The notes below the pieces were generated by a model that was not told the DNA's origin, did no database searches, and was given only the letters and a program-made list of their open reading frames with translations. The translations under genes were made by a program, and so were the position numbers. 64,000 bases of DNA from Holophagaceae bacterium (lineage in GTDB: Bacteria > Acidobacteriota > Holophagae > Holophagales > Holophagaceae): contig JAJTBS010000001.1 in assembly GCA_021286765.1 (NCBI GenBank), positions 806,001 through 870,000 on the forward strand, read 5' to 3'. Below are positions 37,479 through 47,462 of the stretch, in pieces; position 1 is the first letter of the stretch, and every line of letters begins with the position of its first letter.

Positions 37479-37561
37479 GCGGCACCTCCTGTGCCGCGCC
37501 CTCCGGGCTTCGGCTTTGCCAAAGTGGAACTCCGCTCCTGCTTCGTCCTCATGCGAACAGT

Positions 37562-38143
37562 CTAGGCCCGTTCCGAAAGATATGCCGCCAGCGCCCGGGG
37601 AAACAGCTCCATCTCGGCGGCGTAGACCCGCTTCTGGAGATCCTCCGGCGTGTCTCCAGCCAGGACCGGAACACGCAGCTGGTCGAGAATCCGCCCGTGA
37701 TCGTACTCATCGTCCACCAGGTGAACCGTGGCGCCGGATTCAGCCTCCCCCGCGGCCAGGACGGCGCGGTGGACATGCTTGCCATACATGCCTGCCCCCC
37801 CATAGCGGGGAAGAAGGCCCGGGTGGATGTTGAGGATTCGGCCGGCCCAGCGGGTGGGTACCGTCAGTTTCTTCAGCCAGCCGCAGAGACAGATGAACTC
37901 TGCCCCGGCAGCTTCCGCCGCCTGGTAGCAGGCTTCGGAAAAGGCCTCGTCCGTGGCGAAGTCCTGGCGGACCACCACCACCGTGGCCACCCCCTCAGCC
38001 TCCAGCCTGGCCAGGCCCTCAGCCCTGGCCGTGGAGGCCAGTCCCAGGACCGGCAGGCCCGCCACCCGGCCCTCGCGGCAGGCCCTGAGCAGGTTCAGGG
38101 CATTGCCGCCAGTGCCGGAGATGAAAAGGGCGAGCCGTTTCAC
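37562..38143 (-). CDS. purN: Phosphoribosylglycinamide formyltransferase
   Basis: A 193-residue GAR transformylase for the third step of purine synthesis. Features: the SGTGGN loop (usually SGxGSN), catalytic [12 protein letters not shown] (Asn, His), [12 protein letters not shown] and the [10 protein letters not shown] segment containing the second catalytic Asp. The N-terminus is a GTG overlapping the pta stop (GTGA). No other purine gene is adjacent, which is unusual for purN; many bacteria pair it with purM. The pta neighbour has no known link. Confidence 0.94.
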   Translation of the reverse strand: MKRLALFISGTGGNALNLLRACREGRVAGLPVLGLASTARAEGLARLEAEGVATVVVVRQDFATDEAFSEACYQAAEAAGAEFICLCGWLKKLTVPTRWAGRILNIHPGLLPRYGGAGMYGKHVHRAVLAAGEAESGATVHLVDDEYDHGRILDQLRVPVLAGDTPEDLQKRVYAAEMELFPRALAAYLSERA

Positions 38144-39144
38144 TGAAGGGCCGTGAGCACCACCGTGTCGGCGATGTCCTGGGCGCTGCAGCCCCGGCTG
38201 AGATCGTTGGCGGGCTTGGCCAGGCCCTGGAGGAAGGGGCCGATGGCGGCGCAGCCGCCCATGCGCTCGGCGATCTTGTAGGAGATGTTGCCGGCATCCA
38301 GGTCTGGGAAGATCAGCACGTTGGCCCGGCCTGCCACGGCGGAACCAGGCGCCTTCTTCTGCCCCACAGACGGCAGCAGGGAGGCGTCGGCCTGCAGCTC
38401 CCCGTCCACGGCGAGGTCGGGCCTGCGCTCCTTGATGATGGCCAGGGCGGCGCGGACCTTGTCCACGCAGGGATGCTCGGCGGAGCCGCGGGTGGAGAAG
38501 CTGAGCAGGGCCACGCGGGGCTCCACGTCCATGACGCTCCTGGCGTTCTCGGCGGCGGCGATGGCGATGTCCGCCAGCTGCTCCGGCGTGGGGTCGGGCA
38601 CCACGGCGCAGTCCGAGAAGATCACCGCGCCCTGCTCGCCGAAGGTGGCCTCGGGATGGATCATCAGGAAGAAACTGGAGACGGTCTTGATGCCCTTGGC
38701 CGCGCCAATCGCCTGGAGGCAGGCGCGCACGGTCTCGGCTGTGGTGTTCAGGGCCCCGGCCACCATGCCGTCGCAGTGGCCGATCTGCACCATCATGGCG
38801 CCGAACCAGAGCGGGTTGTGGACGGCCTCCAGGGCCTGTGCCTCGGTGATGCCCTTGGCCTTGCGGCGCTCATAGTAGGCACCGGCAAGCTCCTGCAGCA
38901 GCGGGCTCGTGGCGGGATCCACCAAGGTGGCGCCCTGCAGGGAGAGGCCCAGGGCCGCGCCCCGCGAGGTCATGGCGGCAGGGTCACCCAGGATGGTGAG
39001 GCGGCAGAGCCCCTGGTCCAGCAGCAGCTGGGCCGCCTGGAGCGTGCGATCCTCCCGGCCCTCCGGCAGCACGATGTGGCGCTGCAGTTCCTTGGCGCGG
39101 GCCCGGAAGCGCTCCATCCAGAGGGTGTGGTTGGGGTGGGACAT
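38140..39144 (-). CDS. pta: Phosphate acetyltransferase
   Basis: A 334-residue short-form (catalytic domain only) phosphotransacetylase converting acetyl-CoA and phosphate to acetyl phosphate and CoA. Signatures: [70 protein letters not shown] and [23 protein letters not shown]. The long N-terminal regulatory part of E. coli Pta is absent, as in many bacteria. The ATG follows GGAGG. No ackA is adjacent. It supports acetate metabolism. Confidence 0.94.
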   Translation of the reverse strand: MSHPNHTLWMERFRARAKELQRHIVLPEGREDRTLQAAQLLLDQGLCRLTILGDPAAMTSRGAALGLSLQGATLVDPATSPLLQELAGAYYERRKAKGITEAQALEAVHNPLWFGAMMVQIGHCDGMVAGALNTTAETVRACLQAIGAAKGIKTVSSFFLMIHPEATFGEQGAVIFSDCAVVPDPTPEQLADIAIAAAENARSVMDVEPRVALLSFSTRGSAEHPCVDKVRAALAIIKERRPDLAVDGELQADASLLPSVGQKKAPGSAVAGRANVLIFPDLDAGNISYKIAERMGGCAAIGPFLQGLAKPANDLSRGCSAQDIADTVVLTALQ

Positions 39145-39161
39145 GGATTCCTCCGTGAGGG

Positions 39162-39500
39162 TCAGGCCGGGGGTGGCAGGGTGGGGACAAGGAAGGCGCG
39201 GGCCTCATGGCCCGTGCGGTTCCTGAAGGTTTCGGCCAGGCTCGGCGCGCCCGAGCTGGCCTCGTCGAGGTACATCGCCTCCACGCGGTGCATGGGCAGA
39301 AAACGGGTGCCGAGGGCCACCTGATCAGCTTCGCCCGTCCGTATCAGCGAGAGCACCTCTTCCCAGGGCGTGAGGTCGAGGCCCCGGAGGGCGATGCCAG
39401 CCGCATCCAGCCCGAGCAGGGCGCCCCAGATGCGCTCCCGGGGCGACTGGAGCACCACCACCACCAAGTCGCCAGGTCCGAAGGGCATGGTCAGAGGCAT
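39162..39500 (-). CDS. Hypothetical protein, small beta-barrel-like
   Basis: A 112-residue protein of unknown function. The ATG at 39500 follows GGAG seven bases upstream; a TTG at 39521 is less likely. The first part ([37 protein letters not shown]) reads like a small Sm/PilZ-sized beta-barrel. The middle ([15 protein letters not shown]) and the tail (FRNRTGHEA) look conserved rather than random. It sits between aldehyde dehydrogenase and pta with short gaps. No catalytic motif is recognised. Confidence 0.72.
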   Translation of the reverse strand: MPLTMPFGPGDLVVVVLQSPRERIWGALLGLDAAGIALRGLDLTPWEEVLSLIRTGEADQVALGTRFLPMHRVEAMYLDEASSGAPSLAETFRNRTGHEARAFLVPTLPPPA

Positions 39501-39517
39501 GTCAGGGCTCCGGGGGA

Positions 39518-40894
39518 TCAAAGCGCAGGGCCTTCGACAATCAGGCGACCTTCCGTGAAGCCCTCCATGGCCCAGCGCGGGCCTTCGAACACATTGCCGC
39601 TGGCCCGCACACCGCCGAAAGGGGCCGCATCCAGGCGGAAGGTGGGAGGCAGGTTCAGGAGCACACCACCGGCCCGGAGCTTCGATTCCGCCAGCCGAAG
39701 CCGCCGTTGATCCCGGCTGTACGCGCTGGCGCGCAGGCCGAAGCGCGTGGCCGCGGCACGATCGAGCCCCTCCTCGAAGGTGCCCACGCGGGTCAGCACC
39801 GTCACGGGGGCGAAGGCCTCTTCGCGCTGCAGGGGGTCGCTCTCAGCGACGCCCGTGAGAATGGCCGGCGGCAGCAGTGCTCCCTGGCGGACGCCCCGAA
39901 GCAGGATCTCTGAACCGGCCGCCGCGGCGCGATCCAGGTTGGCGTCCATGCGGATGGCGGTGGTCTCGTCGATGAGCGGGCCCACCACCGTGGCGGGATC
40001 CATGGGATCGCCCACGGGCAGGGCCTTCACCGCGTTGACAAAGGCGGGCACGAAGGCTTCCCAGAGACCCTGATGCACATAGATCCGCTGGGCCTTGGAG
40101 CAGCTCTGACCGGCCCCGGCCACGGCGGCTGGCGCGAGATGGGCAGCCACTGCGGCGGCATCCACGTCCTCGTCCACGACCACGGCCCCGTTCCCGCCCA
40201 GCTCCAGCAGCAGCCGCTTGCCGGCGAGCACCTGTTCGAGGTGCCGCCCCACCCGCTCGGACCCCGTGAAGCTAACGGCAGCGATGCGGGCATCCCGGGC
40301 CAGGGCCTCGGCCTTTTCGGGATCCGAGTCGGCCAGCTGCAGCAGGTGGCCGGGAGCCGCCACGCGTGACCGCGCCACTTCGAAGCTCTCCCAGAGCAGC
40401 TGTGAAGTGCGAGGCGCCTGGGGACAGGGCTTCCAGATGACGCTGCACCCCACGCCCAGCGCGGGTGCCAGCTTGTGCATGGCCAGGTTCACGGGAAAGT
40501 TGAAGGGCGTGATTGCGAGCACGGGGCCCAGGGGAAAACGGCACAAGGTGGCCCGGCATCCGTCTGCTCCGGCCATCAGGTCATAGGGGACGCTCTCCGC
40601 ACCGAACGAAGCCACGGCTTCGATGGTGGCCTTCAGGGTGGCCTCCGCCCGCCCCACCTCGCCCCGGGCGAGGGTGATGGGCTTTCCGGTCTCCCGGGTC
40701 ATCTCCTGGGCCAGGACCTCGCGGACCGGCCCCAGTTCCTCCAGCCACACCTCCAGCAGGCGCCTCCGGACCAGCCTGGAGGCATCGCTCCAGGCGCCGA
40801 AGGCCTGCAGGGCATGTTCTGCCAATCCCTCCCATCCCTCTGCGCTCATGGCCCACCACCCCAGGTCAAGGTCCGCCGGCAGTTCCGGCTCCAT
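39518..40894 (-). CDS. Aldehyde dehydrogenase family protein
   Basis: A protein of about 458 residues in the NAD(P)-dependent ALDH superfamily. Motifs: FPLGPVLAITPFNFPVNL, VIWKPCPQAPRTS (cofactor Lys), SFTGSERVG, general base in LELGGNGAVVV and the catalytic cysteine in GAGQSCSKAQRI. The EEAFAPVTVL and FGGVRASGN segments complete the fold. The substrate is unknown. Start choice is uncertain: 40894 and 40849 are both plausible, and a longer frame to 41005 would overlap the region upstream of the small basic protein gene. It leads the long minus-strand series down to 33816. Confidence 0.9.
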   Translation of the reverse strand: MEPELPADLDLGWWAMSAEGWEGLAEHALQAFGAWSDASRLVRRRLLEVWLEELGPVREVLAQEMTRETGKPITLARGEVGRAEATLKATIEAVASFGAESVPYDLMAGADGCRATLCRFPLGPVLAITPFNFPVNLAMHKLAPALGVGCSVIWKPCPQAPRTSQLLWESFEVARSRVAAPGHLLQLADSDPEKAEALARDARIAAVSFTGSERVGRHLEQVLAGKRLLLELGGNGAVVVDEDVDAAAVAAHLAPAAVAGAGQSCSKAQRIYVHQGLWEAFVPAFVNAVKALPVGDPMDPATVVGPLIDETTAIRMDANLDRAAAAGSEILLRGVRQGALLPPAILTGVAESDPLQREEAFAPVTVLTRVGTFEEGLDRAAATRFGLRASAYSRDQRRLRLAESKLRAGGVLLNLPPTFRLDAAPFGGVRASGNVFEGPRWAMEGFTEGRLIVEGPAL

Positions 40895-40997
40895 CCAGCA
40901 TATCCGCCGTTCCGCGCTGCCTCCCAGGAACCCTGTCACATCAGGCAATGCGGGGATTCCCTTCTGGAAGCGGCTAGACTGTGAAGAGGAGCACCCC

Positions 40998-41183
40998 ATG
41001 ACCAAGCCGCTCGTCCCCGCCGACCTCCTGAAGTCCGTTCAGGCTGCGGACAAGCCCGCTTCCACGGCCACGACCGGGAAGCCCAAGGCGACCGCCGGCC
41101 CCAAGCCCACTGTCCGGGCGTCCACCAAGCCCCAGGGCAAGAGCGGCGTGGCGCACACCCGCATGAGCAACCGCGGGAAGTAG
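40998..41183 (+). CDS. Small basic Ala/Lys/Pro-rich protein, 61 residues
   Basis: The ATG at 40998 has AGAGGAG six bases upstream, and the frame ends at 41183. The peptide is Lys/Pro/Thr/Ala-rich (TTGKPKATAGPKP) with a net positive charge and ends HTRMSNRGK. It has no signal or membrane segment. Its composition suggests a disordered nucleic-acid-binding or ribosome-associated peptide, but no family is recognised. It is divergent from the aldehyde dehydrogenase gene and stands alone. Confidence 0.65.
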   Translation: MTKPLVPADLLKSVQAADKPASTATTGKPKATAGPKPTVRASTKPQGKSGVAHTRMSNRGK

Positions 41184-41224
41184 CCCCAGCGCGCTCGCCT
41201 GGGCCGGCCCTGTGCCAGATCCGG

Positions 41225-41698
41225 CTAGTCGGCCAGATGCCAGATCTGGATCTGGCTGGTGCGCGCCAGCACCTCGCGGACCAGATCGGGCGAAGGGACG
41301 CCGAAGGTGCGGACCTGGAAGGCCCCGGCCACCGGGAGATGCACCACGTGGATCGAGGCGTCACGCTGGAAATCCGGATGCTTGGCCAGGGGCCTGCACA
41401 GGGCGTCCAGGTCCAGCGCCTCCAGCCAGCCTGGTGGCAGCGGCGCCGTCCTGGCCCCGGGAACCAGTGCCCCCACCTCGCGGGCCTGGAGCAGGACCAG
41501 GTGCCAGGCCCCATGAACCCGGCCCCGCCAGCAAAGGAAGGGGGGCAACGAACCGAACCCGATGCCCCCTTTGCGCACCTCGGGCCAGGCCCGCAGCGAG
41601 GCCAGACCCGCCTCATCCGCCGCCTCCATGGCGAGGGTCGCGAGATCGGGCGAAGCGGGGGGGATCCAGGGTTCGACGCTCAGCATCCCGTCGAGCAT
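41225..41698 (-). CDS. Hypothetical protein
   Basis: A protein of about 157 residues with no recognised family. It has ordinary alpha/beta composition (SLPPFLCWRGRVHGAWHLVLLQARE, SIHVVHLPVAGAFQVRTFGV) and coding-like codon use. The ATG at 41698 and an internal one at 41686 are both possible; neither has a strong ribosome-binding site, and a longer frame to 41740 exists. It is divergent from bshC with a short spacer that must hold both promoters. Confidence 0.55.
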   Translation of the reverse strand: MLDGMLSVEPWIPPASPDLATLAMEAADEAGLASLRAWPEVRKGGIGFGSLPPFLCWRGRVHGAWHLVLLQAREVGALVPGARTAPLPPGWLEALDLDALCRPLAKHPDFQRDASIHVVHLPVAGAFQVRTFGVPSPDLVREVLARTSQIQIWHLAD

Positions 41699-41781
41699 CG
41701 CATATCGGGTAGGCTGGGGCCCATGTGTACCGAGCCTCAAGGGGGTCTGCCGCGAACGAAGCCATCTCCCACGAGATGGTC

Positions 41782-42954
41782 ATGAGTTCCCGGCCCGTCA
41801 TCGCCACCGGCCAGCAGATCGGCGCGGGGTGGAGCCCGGCCCTGTCCATCGCCAAGGCCCTGGCGGCCTTGGCCGAAGCCCGCCGCACCGGGGCCGAGGC
41901 CGTGTACTGGCTGGCCGATGAGGATCACGACCGCACCGAGGTGGCATCCGTGGTGGGCTGGGAAGGCCCCCGCCTGCTCCGCCATCGCTTCCGCTTCGAC
42001 ACCCGCCCCGGCACGGCCACGGGCTGGCTGCCCTGGACCCCCCAGCACCAGGCCGAGGCCACTAGGCTCTGGGGTCCCCTGCCGGAGCCTGAGGCCCCCA
42101 CGCTGCGAGGCCATGTCCTCGCCCTGGGCCAGCCCCTGTGGGAACGGGGGCTCCGGCCCTTCTCTCCCACCCATGCAGCCGTGCGGGAGCCCATTCAGGC
42201 CGAACTGGAACGCTGGCGCAGCCTGGACTTGGAAATCGGGCTTATCCGGCAGGCCGACATCCTGAAGGCCCAGGGTGCCCCCCTGCCGCTGGACCCGCGG
42301 GTCCAGGCCGCCTGGTTCTCCCTGGATCCCGAGACGGGCCGGCGGCAGCGCCTGGAGGCCGGCGAGGCCCTCCCCAGAGGTCTCTGGCTCAGCCCCGGCG
42401 CCGCCCTCCGGCCCCTGATGCAGTCCCTGCTGCTGCCCGTCACGGCCGTGGTGCTTGGTCCCTCGGAGCGCGCCTACTGGCGCCTCTGCGAGCCGCTGTG
42501 GGACCTCGTGGGCCTGACCGCGCCGAAGATCCTGCCACGCCCCAGCGTCTTCGTGGTGCCTTCGGGAATCCAGGTGGCCCCCGGCCAGCTTGATGCCCTC
42601 CGCTTGGGTGCCTGGGAGCACGTCGGTTCGTGGACCGGCCCCTTCCCGACGGGAACGGTCCAGGAAACCCAGCCGGACCCGGCCTGGCCCCTGCCCATCC
42701 AGGAACGCTTCCGGCGCGAACTGGCCCGCACGCGCACGCGGCTCGGCAAGCTCGACCGCCGGCTCCATCGGGAGGCCGCCAGCCAGATCCTGGGCGGGGA
42801 TCCAGAGTGGCTCCGGCAGACCCTCTTCCCCTTCGGGCGACCCCAGGAGCGGGTGATTCCAGGCGTCCCGTGGCTGCGCTCGGGTGCCCTGCTCGAGGCC
42901 ATCCTGGACCGCATGGACGGAGCCCATCCCGTCATCCTGGTGGAGGAACCATGA
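41782..42954 (+). CDS. bshC: Bacillithiol biosynthesis cysteine-adding enzyme BshC, compact form
   Basis: About 390 residues. The N-terminal signature ATGQQIG and WLADEDHDRTEVASV and the C-terminal LRQTLFPFGRPQERV match BshC, which is thought to ligate cysteine to glucosaminyl-malate in the last step of bacillithiol synthesis. B. subtilis BshC is about 539 residues, so this one is far shorter, and the loss appears to be mainly in the middle/coiled-coil part. The start is either 41776 or 41782; ribosome-binding sites are weak. Its stop overlaps the start of bshB1 (ATGA), and that neighbour greatly strengthens the call. Confidence 0.85.
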   Translation: MSSRPVIATGQQIGAGWSPALSIAKALAALAEARRTGAEAVYWLADEDHDRTEVASVVGWEGPRLLRHRFRFDTRPGTATGWLPWTPQHQAEATRLWGPLPEPEAPTLRGHVLALGQPLWERGLRPFSPTHAAVREPIQAELERWRSLDLEIGLIRQADILKAQGAPLPLDPRVQAAWFSLDPETGRRQRLEAGEALPRGLWLSPGAALRPLMQSLLLPVTAVVLGPSERAYWRLCEPLWDLVGLTAPKILPRPSVFVVPSGIQVAPGQLDALRLGAWEHVGSWTGPFPTGTVQETQPDPAWPLPIQERFRRELARTRTRLGKLDRRLHREAASQILGGDPEWLRQTLFPFGRPQERVIPGVPWLRSGALLEAILDRMDGAHPVILVEEP

Positions 42955-43685
42955 GTCCCATCGCCTCCCACGACGGCTGCGACTTGCTGGCCATCGGCGC
43001 CCACCCGGATGATGTGGAGGTTCACGTGGGTGGCATCCTCGCCCTGGCCTCGGACCGGGGCCTGAAGACCGCCATCCTCGACCTCACCAGCGGCGACCTC
43101 GGAACGCGCGGCACTGCGGAGACCCGCCGCCTGGAGGCAGGAGAAGCGGCCCGGATCCTCGGCGCGACCAGGCTCGTGCTGGACTTCCCCGATGGCCGCT
43201 TCACCGAGGAGGAGACCTACCGCCTGCGCCTCATGACCGAGCTCCGCCGGCTCCGGCCCCGAATCCTGATCCTGCCCGCCCCGGACGACCGCCATCCCGA
43301 CCATCGCCGCGCACACCGACTCGCCCGGGAGGCAGCCTACTACGCGGGGTTGAAGAACTACCCCTGCCCTGGTTCTCCGTTCCGGCCCGAGGCCCTGGCC
43401 TGGGTGGGCGGCGAGAACCCCGGCCAGCCCGATCTGCTGGTGGACGTGAGCGCCGTGTGGGAACGCCGCATGGCCGCCTTCGACGCCTTCGGCAGCCAGT
43501 TCGATCAGGATCCCGCCCAGCCGGCCACCCGCATCGCGCACCCCGCCTTCCGCCGCGGGGTCCTGGGCCGCGCCATGCATTGGGGCTCCCTGCGCCTGTG
43601 CGACTGGGCCGAGGCCCTGTGGTGCGAGCGGCCGGTACCCAAACCCCTCACCGACCTTCTCGCCCAGTTGGAAGAGCCTGCGTGA
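42951..43685 (+). CDS. bshB1: Bacillithiol biosynthesis deacetylase BshB1
   Basis: A 244-residue zinc-dependent LmbE/PIG-L family N-acetylglucosaminyl-malate deacetylase. The zinc site is GAHPDDVEVHVGG (His18, Asp21), with DRHPDHRRAHRLAREAAYYAGLKNY completing the active site. The C-terminal AFGSQF segment is typical of BshB1 rather than of MshB. The ATG at 42951 follows GGAGGAACC and overlaps the bshC stop. The tilS start in turn overlaps its stop (GTGA). The glycosyltransferase BshA is not in the window and should be elsewhere. Confidence 0.93.
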   Translation: MSPIASHDGCDLLAIGAHPDDVEVHVGGILALASDRGLKTAILDLTSGDLGTRGTAETRRLEAGEAARILGATRLVLDFPDGRFTEEETYRLRLMTELRRLRPRILILPAPDDRHPDHRRAHRLAREAAYYAGLKNYPCPGSPFRPEALAWVGGENPGQPDLLVDVSAVWERRMAAFDAFGSQFDQDPAQPATRIAHPAFRRGVLGRAMHWGSLRLCDWAEALWCERPVPKPLTDLLAQLEEPA

Positions 43686-44665
43686 ACCGTTTCGAATCCG
43701 ATCTCCTTGCGCAGATTCAGCGGCGTGGCGACGGCGTGACCGGCAGGGTGCTCGTGGCCTGCTCGGGCGGCGGTGATTCGGTCGCCCTGCTGCTCCTGCT
43801 CTGGACGCTCCGCAAGAGCCTGGGCCTGGAATTGTCAGTCGCCCACGCCGACCACGGCCTTCGGCCGGAGTCTGCGGAGGATGCGGATTTCGTCCGCCAG
43901 CTCTGCCGGGCCCTGGATCTGGACCTGGTCGAGGCGACCCTCGGCGTCAGGACCCACGCGCGGGACCAGGGCATCGGCCTGGAGATGGCCGCCCGGGAGC
44001 TTCGCTGGGATTGGCTGCGCCAGGAGGCCGAGCAGGCCGGTGCCGCGGCCGTGGCCACGGGGCACACGCTGGACGATCACACCGAGACTGTCTTCATCCG
44101 CCTCGCGCGGGGTGGCGGATTGGGCTGTCTGCATCCGCTGGCACCGCGGCAGGTTCTGCGCTGGTCTCCGCTTGTGGAGGTCCGACGCGAGGATCTGCGG
44201 ACCTACCTCGCTTTGCGGAAGCTCCCCTGGCGCGAGGACGCGAGCAACGGTGAACCCTTCACGCCTCGCAACCGCTGGCGGAAGCTCCTAGTGGAGCTGA
44301 GGCGGGAGGCCCCCGACCTGGACCACCACTTGTTCGAGACACACCGGCAGGCGGAGGAGGCCGAGCGACTGGCGCGAAGCCTGGTCCAGAGCTGGGAAGG
44401 TTCTCGCTGGTCCATCGCGGATGGAAGCGTCGTGTTCGAGAAGAGGAGCTGGGACGAGGTGGAGCTCCGCTGGGCGCTGGAATCCGCCTTCCGCCACCTG
44501 GGCTGGGAGCGCGAATCCGGACTGCTGCGGGACCTCGCACCCTGGCTTGCCAGACAGCTGGCCCACAGCCGTAAACCCTCGTCCTGGGGGAATTTTCACC
44601 TAAACCCTGAACCAGGCGGCGGGTATCTGCATCTAAGTCAAGGTCCGCTGCCTTCCCGGACCTAG
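43682..44665 (+). CDS. tilS: tRNA(Ile)-lysidine synthetase
   Basis: A 327-residue N-type ATP pyrophosphatase that converts the wobble cytidine of tRNA-Ile (CAU) to lysidine. The PP-loop is [11 protein letters not shown] (Ser28-Ser33). Further markers are [37 protein letters not shown] and the WREDASN motif. The C-terminal domain is shorter than in E. coli TilS. The GTG overlaps the bshB1 stop. It is followed by ftsH, a classical tilS-ftsH order (tilS-hpt-ftsH in many bacteria), here without hpt. Confidence 0.94.
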   Translation: MNRFESDLLAQIQRRGDGVTGRVLVACSGGGDSVALLLLLWTLRKSLGLELSVAHADHGLRPESAEDADFVRQLCRALDLDLVEATLGVRTHARDQGIGLEMAARELRWDWLRQEAEQAGAAAVATGHTLDDHTETVFIRLARGGGLGCLHPLAPRQVLRWSPLVEVRREDLRTYLALRKLPWREDASNGEPFTPRNRWRKLLVELRREAPDLDHHLFETHRQAEEAERLARSLVQSWEGSRWSIADGSVVFEKRSWDEVELRWALESAFRHLGWERESGLLRDLAPWLARQLAHSRKPSSWGNFHLNPEPGGGYLHLSQGPLPSRT

Positions 44666-44702
44666 TAAACTGGAGGGCCACCTGGGCTTCGGCCCCAAGG
44701 AG
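44641..44702 (+). promoter_or_regulatory. tilS-ftsH junction with two hairpins
   Basis: A 7-bp inverted repeat (44641-44647 with 44657-44663) covers the tilS stop. A second hairpin with a TTCG loop (44684-44687 with 44692-44695) sits just before the AAGGAG ribosome-binding site of ftsH (44697-44702). There is no T tract after either. TAGTAAACT between them could contain a -10 element. The structures suggest transcript processing or leader control of ftsH, but this is not shown. Confidence 0.35.
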
Positions 44703-44709
44703 TGACCCT

Positions 44710-46638
44710 TTGAATTCCATGATGAAGAGCGTGCTGGTCTGGCTGGGCATCATCGCCCTCTTGGTTCTGGCCTTCCGCCAGATCCCCCAGAACAGCAAGC
44801 AGATCGAAGTCCCCTTCTCGACCTTCTACACCGAGGGCGTGGCGGGCAAGTACAAGTCTGTGACACTCTCCGGTTTCGACATTGAAGGCACCTACAAGCA
44901 GCCGTTCAGTCCCAAGCCCGGCGAGATCGTCGAGAAGTTCCGCACCGTGGCTCCGCCCATGCAGGACCTCGGCAAGGTCATCCTCAGCTGGAAGACCGAA
45001 GGCCAGATCGAGGAGTTCAAGGCCGCCAAGCCCAGCGAGAACAACTTCGCCTACGTGCTGATGTTCTGGGCGCCGCTGCTGGTCTTCGTGGTGCTCTGGT
45101 TCGTCTTCATGCGCCAGGCCCAGATGGGCGGCAACAAGGCCATGAGCTTCGGCAAGGCCCGCGCCAAGGGGCTCTCCGGCAGCGCCAAGCGAACCACCTT
45201 CGCCGATGTCGCCGGCTGCGACGAGGCCAAGGAGGAGCTGAAGGAGATCGTCGAGTTCCTGAAGGACCCTGCCAAGTTCCTCAAGCTGGGCGGCAAGATC
45301 CCCAAGGGCGTGCTGCTCATGGGCCCTCCGGGGACCGGCAAGACCCTGCTGGCCCGCGCCATCGCCGGCGAGGCCAAGGTGCAGTTCTTCTCCATCTCCG
45401 GCTCCGACTTCGTGGAGATGTTCGTGGGCGTCGGCGCCAGCCGCGTGCGCGACCTCTTCGAGCAGGCCAAAAAGAGCGCCCCCTGCATCGTCTTCATCGA
45501 TGAGATCGACGCCGTGGGCCGGCACCGCGGCGCCGGGCTGGGTGGCGGCCACGACGAGCGCGAGCAGACCCTCAACCAGCTGCTGGTCGAGATGGACGGC
45601 TTCGAGGGCAACGAGGGCGTCATCCTCGTCGCCGCCACCAACCGCCCCGACGTGCTCGACCCCGCCCTGCTCCGCCCGGGCCGCTTCGACCGCCGCGTGG
45701 TCGTGGACCGCCCCGATGTGAAGGGCCGCTTCGAGATCCTGAAGGTGCACACCGCGGACAAGATCCCCCTCAGCCCTGATGTGGATCTGGAGGTCCTCGC
45801 CCGCGGCACGCCCGGATTTGCCGGCGCCGACCTCGCCAACCTCTGCAACGAGGCCGCGCTCACCGCCGCCCGCGGCAACAAGAAGTGGGTGGAGATGCAT
45901 GACTTCGAGAACGCCAAGGACAAGGTCTACATGGGCACCGAACGCCGCAGCCTCGTCATGACCGATGAGGACAAGCGCATCACCGCCTACCATGAGGCCG
46001 GCCACACGGTCGTCGCCGCCCTGGTGCCCCAGAGCGACCCGCTGCACAAGGTGACCATCATCCCCCGCGGCCGTGCCCTGGGCGTGACCTGGCAGCTGCC
46101 CCTGAAGGACCGCTACAACACCACCCGGGAGTACATGGAGAGCCGCATCGCCATCGCCATGGGCGGCCGCATCGCGGAGGAGATCTTCTTCAACCAGCTC
46201 AGCACCGGCGCTTCCAACGACATCCAGCAGGCGACGGACATGGCCAAGTCCATGGTCATGGAATACGGCATGAGCGACAAGCTGGGCCCGCTGAACTTCG
46301 GGGGCGGCCAGCACGAGATCTTCCTGGGTCGGGATTTCACCCAGCACCGGGAGATCTCGGAAGACACGGCTCGCATGATCGATTCGGAAGTCCACGAGTT
46401 CGTCATGCGCAACTACCGCAAGGCCAAGGCCGCCATCGAGAGCCACCGCGAGCAGCTGGTGGCCATCGCAGAGGCACTCCTGGTGCGCGAGACACTCGAC
46501 GGCAACGACATCGAGATCCTGATGAAGGGTGGCACCCTGCCCCCGCCCAAGGCCGGCAGCACGCCCACCGCCCCCGCCACGGTGGAGGAAGGTCCCTCCA
46601 CGGACCCCGGACTCAACCCGGCCCTCAAGCCCGCGTGA
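44710..46638 (+). CDS. ftsH: ATP-dependent zinc metalloprotease FtsH
   Basis: A 642-residue membrane AAA+ protease that degrades unassembled membrane proteins and regulators. Two membrane helices (about 5-22 and 117-136) flank a small periplasmic domain. The AAA module has Walker A GPPGTGKT (205-212), Walker [10 protein letters not shown] and [24 protein letters not shown]. The zinc site is HEAGH (428-432), with the third ligand in ASNDIQQAT. The start is a TTG at 44710, seven bases after AAGGAG; an ATG at 44719 is the alternative. A Pro/Thr-rich tail ends the protein. folP overlaps its stop (GTGA). Confidence 0.97.
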   Translation: MNSMMKSVLVWLGIIALLVLAFRQIPQNSKQIEVPFSTFYTEGVAGKYKSVTLSGFDIEGTYKQPFSPKPGEIVEKFRTVAPPMQDLGKVILSWKTEGQIEEFKAAKPSENNFAYVLMFWAPLLVFVVLWFVFMRQAQMGGNKAMSFGKARAKGLSGSAKRTTFADVAGCDEAKEELKEIVEFLKDPAKFLKLGGKIPKGVLLMGPPGTGKTLLARAIAGEAKVQFFSISGSDFVEMFVGVGASRVRDLFEQAKKSAPCIVFIDEIDAVGRHRGAGLGGGHDEREQTLNQLLVEMDGFEGNEGVILVAATNRPDVLDPALLRPGRFDRRVVVDRPDVKGRFEILKVHTADKIPLSPDVDLEVLARGTPGFAGADLANLCNEAALTAARGNKKWVEMHDFENAKDKVYMGTERRSLVMTDEDKRITAYHEAGHTVVAALVPQSDPLHKVTIIPRGRALGVTWQLPLKDRYNTTREYMESRIAIAMGGRIAEEIFFNQLSTGASNDIQQATDMAKSMVMEYGMSDKLGPLNFGGGQHEIFLGRDFTQHREISEDTARMIDSEVHEFVMRNYRKAKAAIESHREQLVAIAEALLVRETLDGNDIEILMKGGTLPPPKAGSTPTAPATVEEGPSTDPGLNPALKPA

Positions 46639-47453
46639 TCAAGCCTCCGTTTGATTGGGGACCGCTCCTGGAGGGCGGTCCCCTTTTCATCGGCATCCTG
46701 AACCTCACGCCAGACTCCTTCAGTGACGGCGGCCGGTTCCTGGCGCCGGAAGCGGCCCTGGCACAGGCCCGGGTGCTGGTGGCGGCCGGAGCAGGCATGC
46801 TGGACCTGGGCGCGGAGAGCACCCGTCCCGGTGCCACTCCCGTGCCCCCAGCCAAAGAGTGGGAGCGCCTGGAGCCGGTCCTGGCGGCCCTCGGCGAGCA
46901 GCTCCCCACCATCCTCCTCAGCCTGGATACCCGCCACGCGGAGGTGGCAGCCCGCGGGCTGTCCGCGGGCGTCGCCGTGCTCAACGATGTCACCGGCTTC
47001 TCAGACCCCGGCATGCTCGAGTTGGCCCGCGGGTCGGCCTGTGGCCTCATCGCCATGCGCAGCCGCCCGGAAGGCGCCGGCTTCCACATGCCGCCCTACG
47101 ATGATCCCGCGCCCAGGGACGCGGAGGAGGCCATCCAGGAGCTCCGCGCCGTCTGCGACCGCCTTCGCAGGGCGGGCATCTCCTCGGGCCGGCTCCTGCT
47201 CGACCCGGGCTTCGGCTTCGGCACCACCTTCCAGGAGGACCTGGCCCTGTGGGAGGCCCTGCCGGGCCTTCCTGGTGTGCTCGCGTGGCCGGCGCAGCGC
47301 TTCTGCCTCGGCCTCTCGCGCAAGCGCTTCCTGGCTGCCCGCGCCGGAGCGCCCAGCCTGCCGCCAGACCAGCGCGACGGGCTCACGGCCGGGGCCCATG
47401 CCGAGGCGCGGCAGTGGGACTACAGGGTCTTCAGAACCCACGCCATCGGGTAA
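46635..47453 (+). CDS. folP: Dihydropteroate synthase
   Basis: A 272-residue TIM barrel joining pABA to the pterin in folate synthesis; the sulfonamide target. Motifs: [59 protein letters not shown] and a final THAIG. Length is normal. The GTG overlaps the ftsH stop. Order ftsH-folP-glmM is common to many bacteria, which supports the reading. Confidence 0.96.
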   Translation: MIKPPFDWGPLLEGGPLFIGILNLTPDSFSDGGRFLAPEAALAQARVLVAAGAGMLDLGAESTRPGATPVPPAKEWERLEPVLAALGEQLPTILLSLDTRHAEVAARGLSAGVAVLNDVTGFSDPGMLELARGSACGLIAMRSRPEGAGFHMPPYDDPAPRDAEEAIQELRAVCDRLRRAGISSGRLLLDPGFGFGTTFQEDLALWEALPGLPGVLAWPAQRFCLGLSRKRFLAARAGAPSLPPDQRDGLTAGAHAEARQWDYRVFRTHAIG

Positions 47454-47462
47454 CCTTGCCTG

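Noticed and set aside
37475..37552. 25-codon frame between purN and nnr, ending in a GTGA overlap with nnr
   Set aside because: No ribosome-binding site before its ATG and Gly/Lys/Arg-rich composition.
43682..43710. TTCGAATCC resembling a tRNA T-arm
   Set aside because: It is part of the tilS start region and no acceptor or anticodon stem surrounds it.
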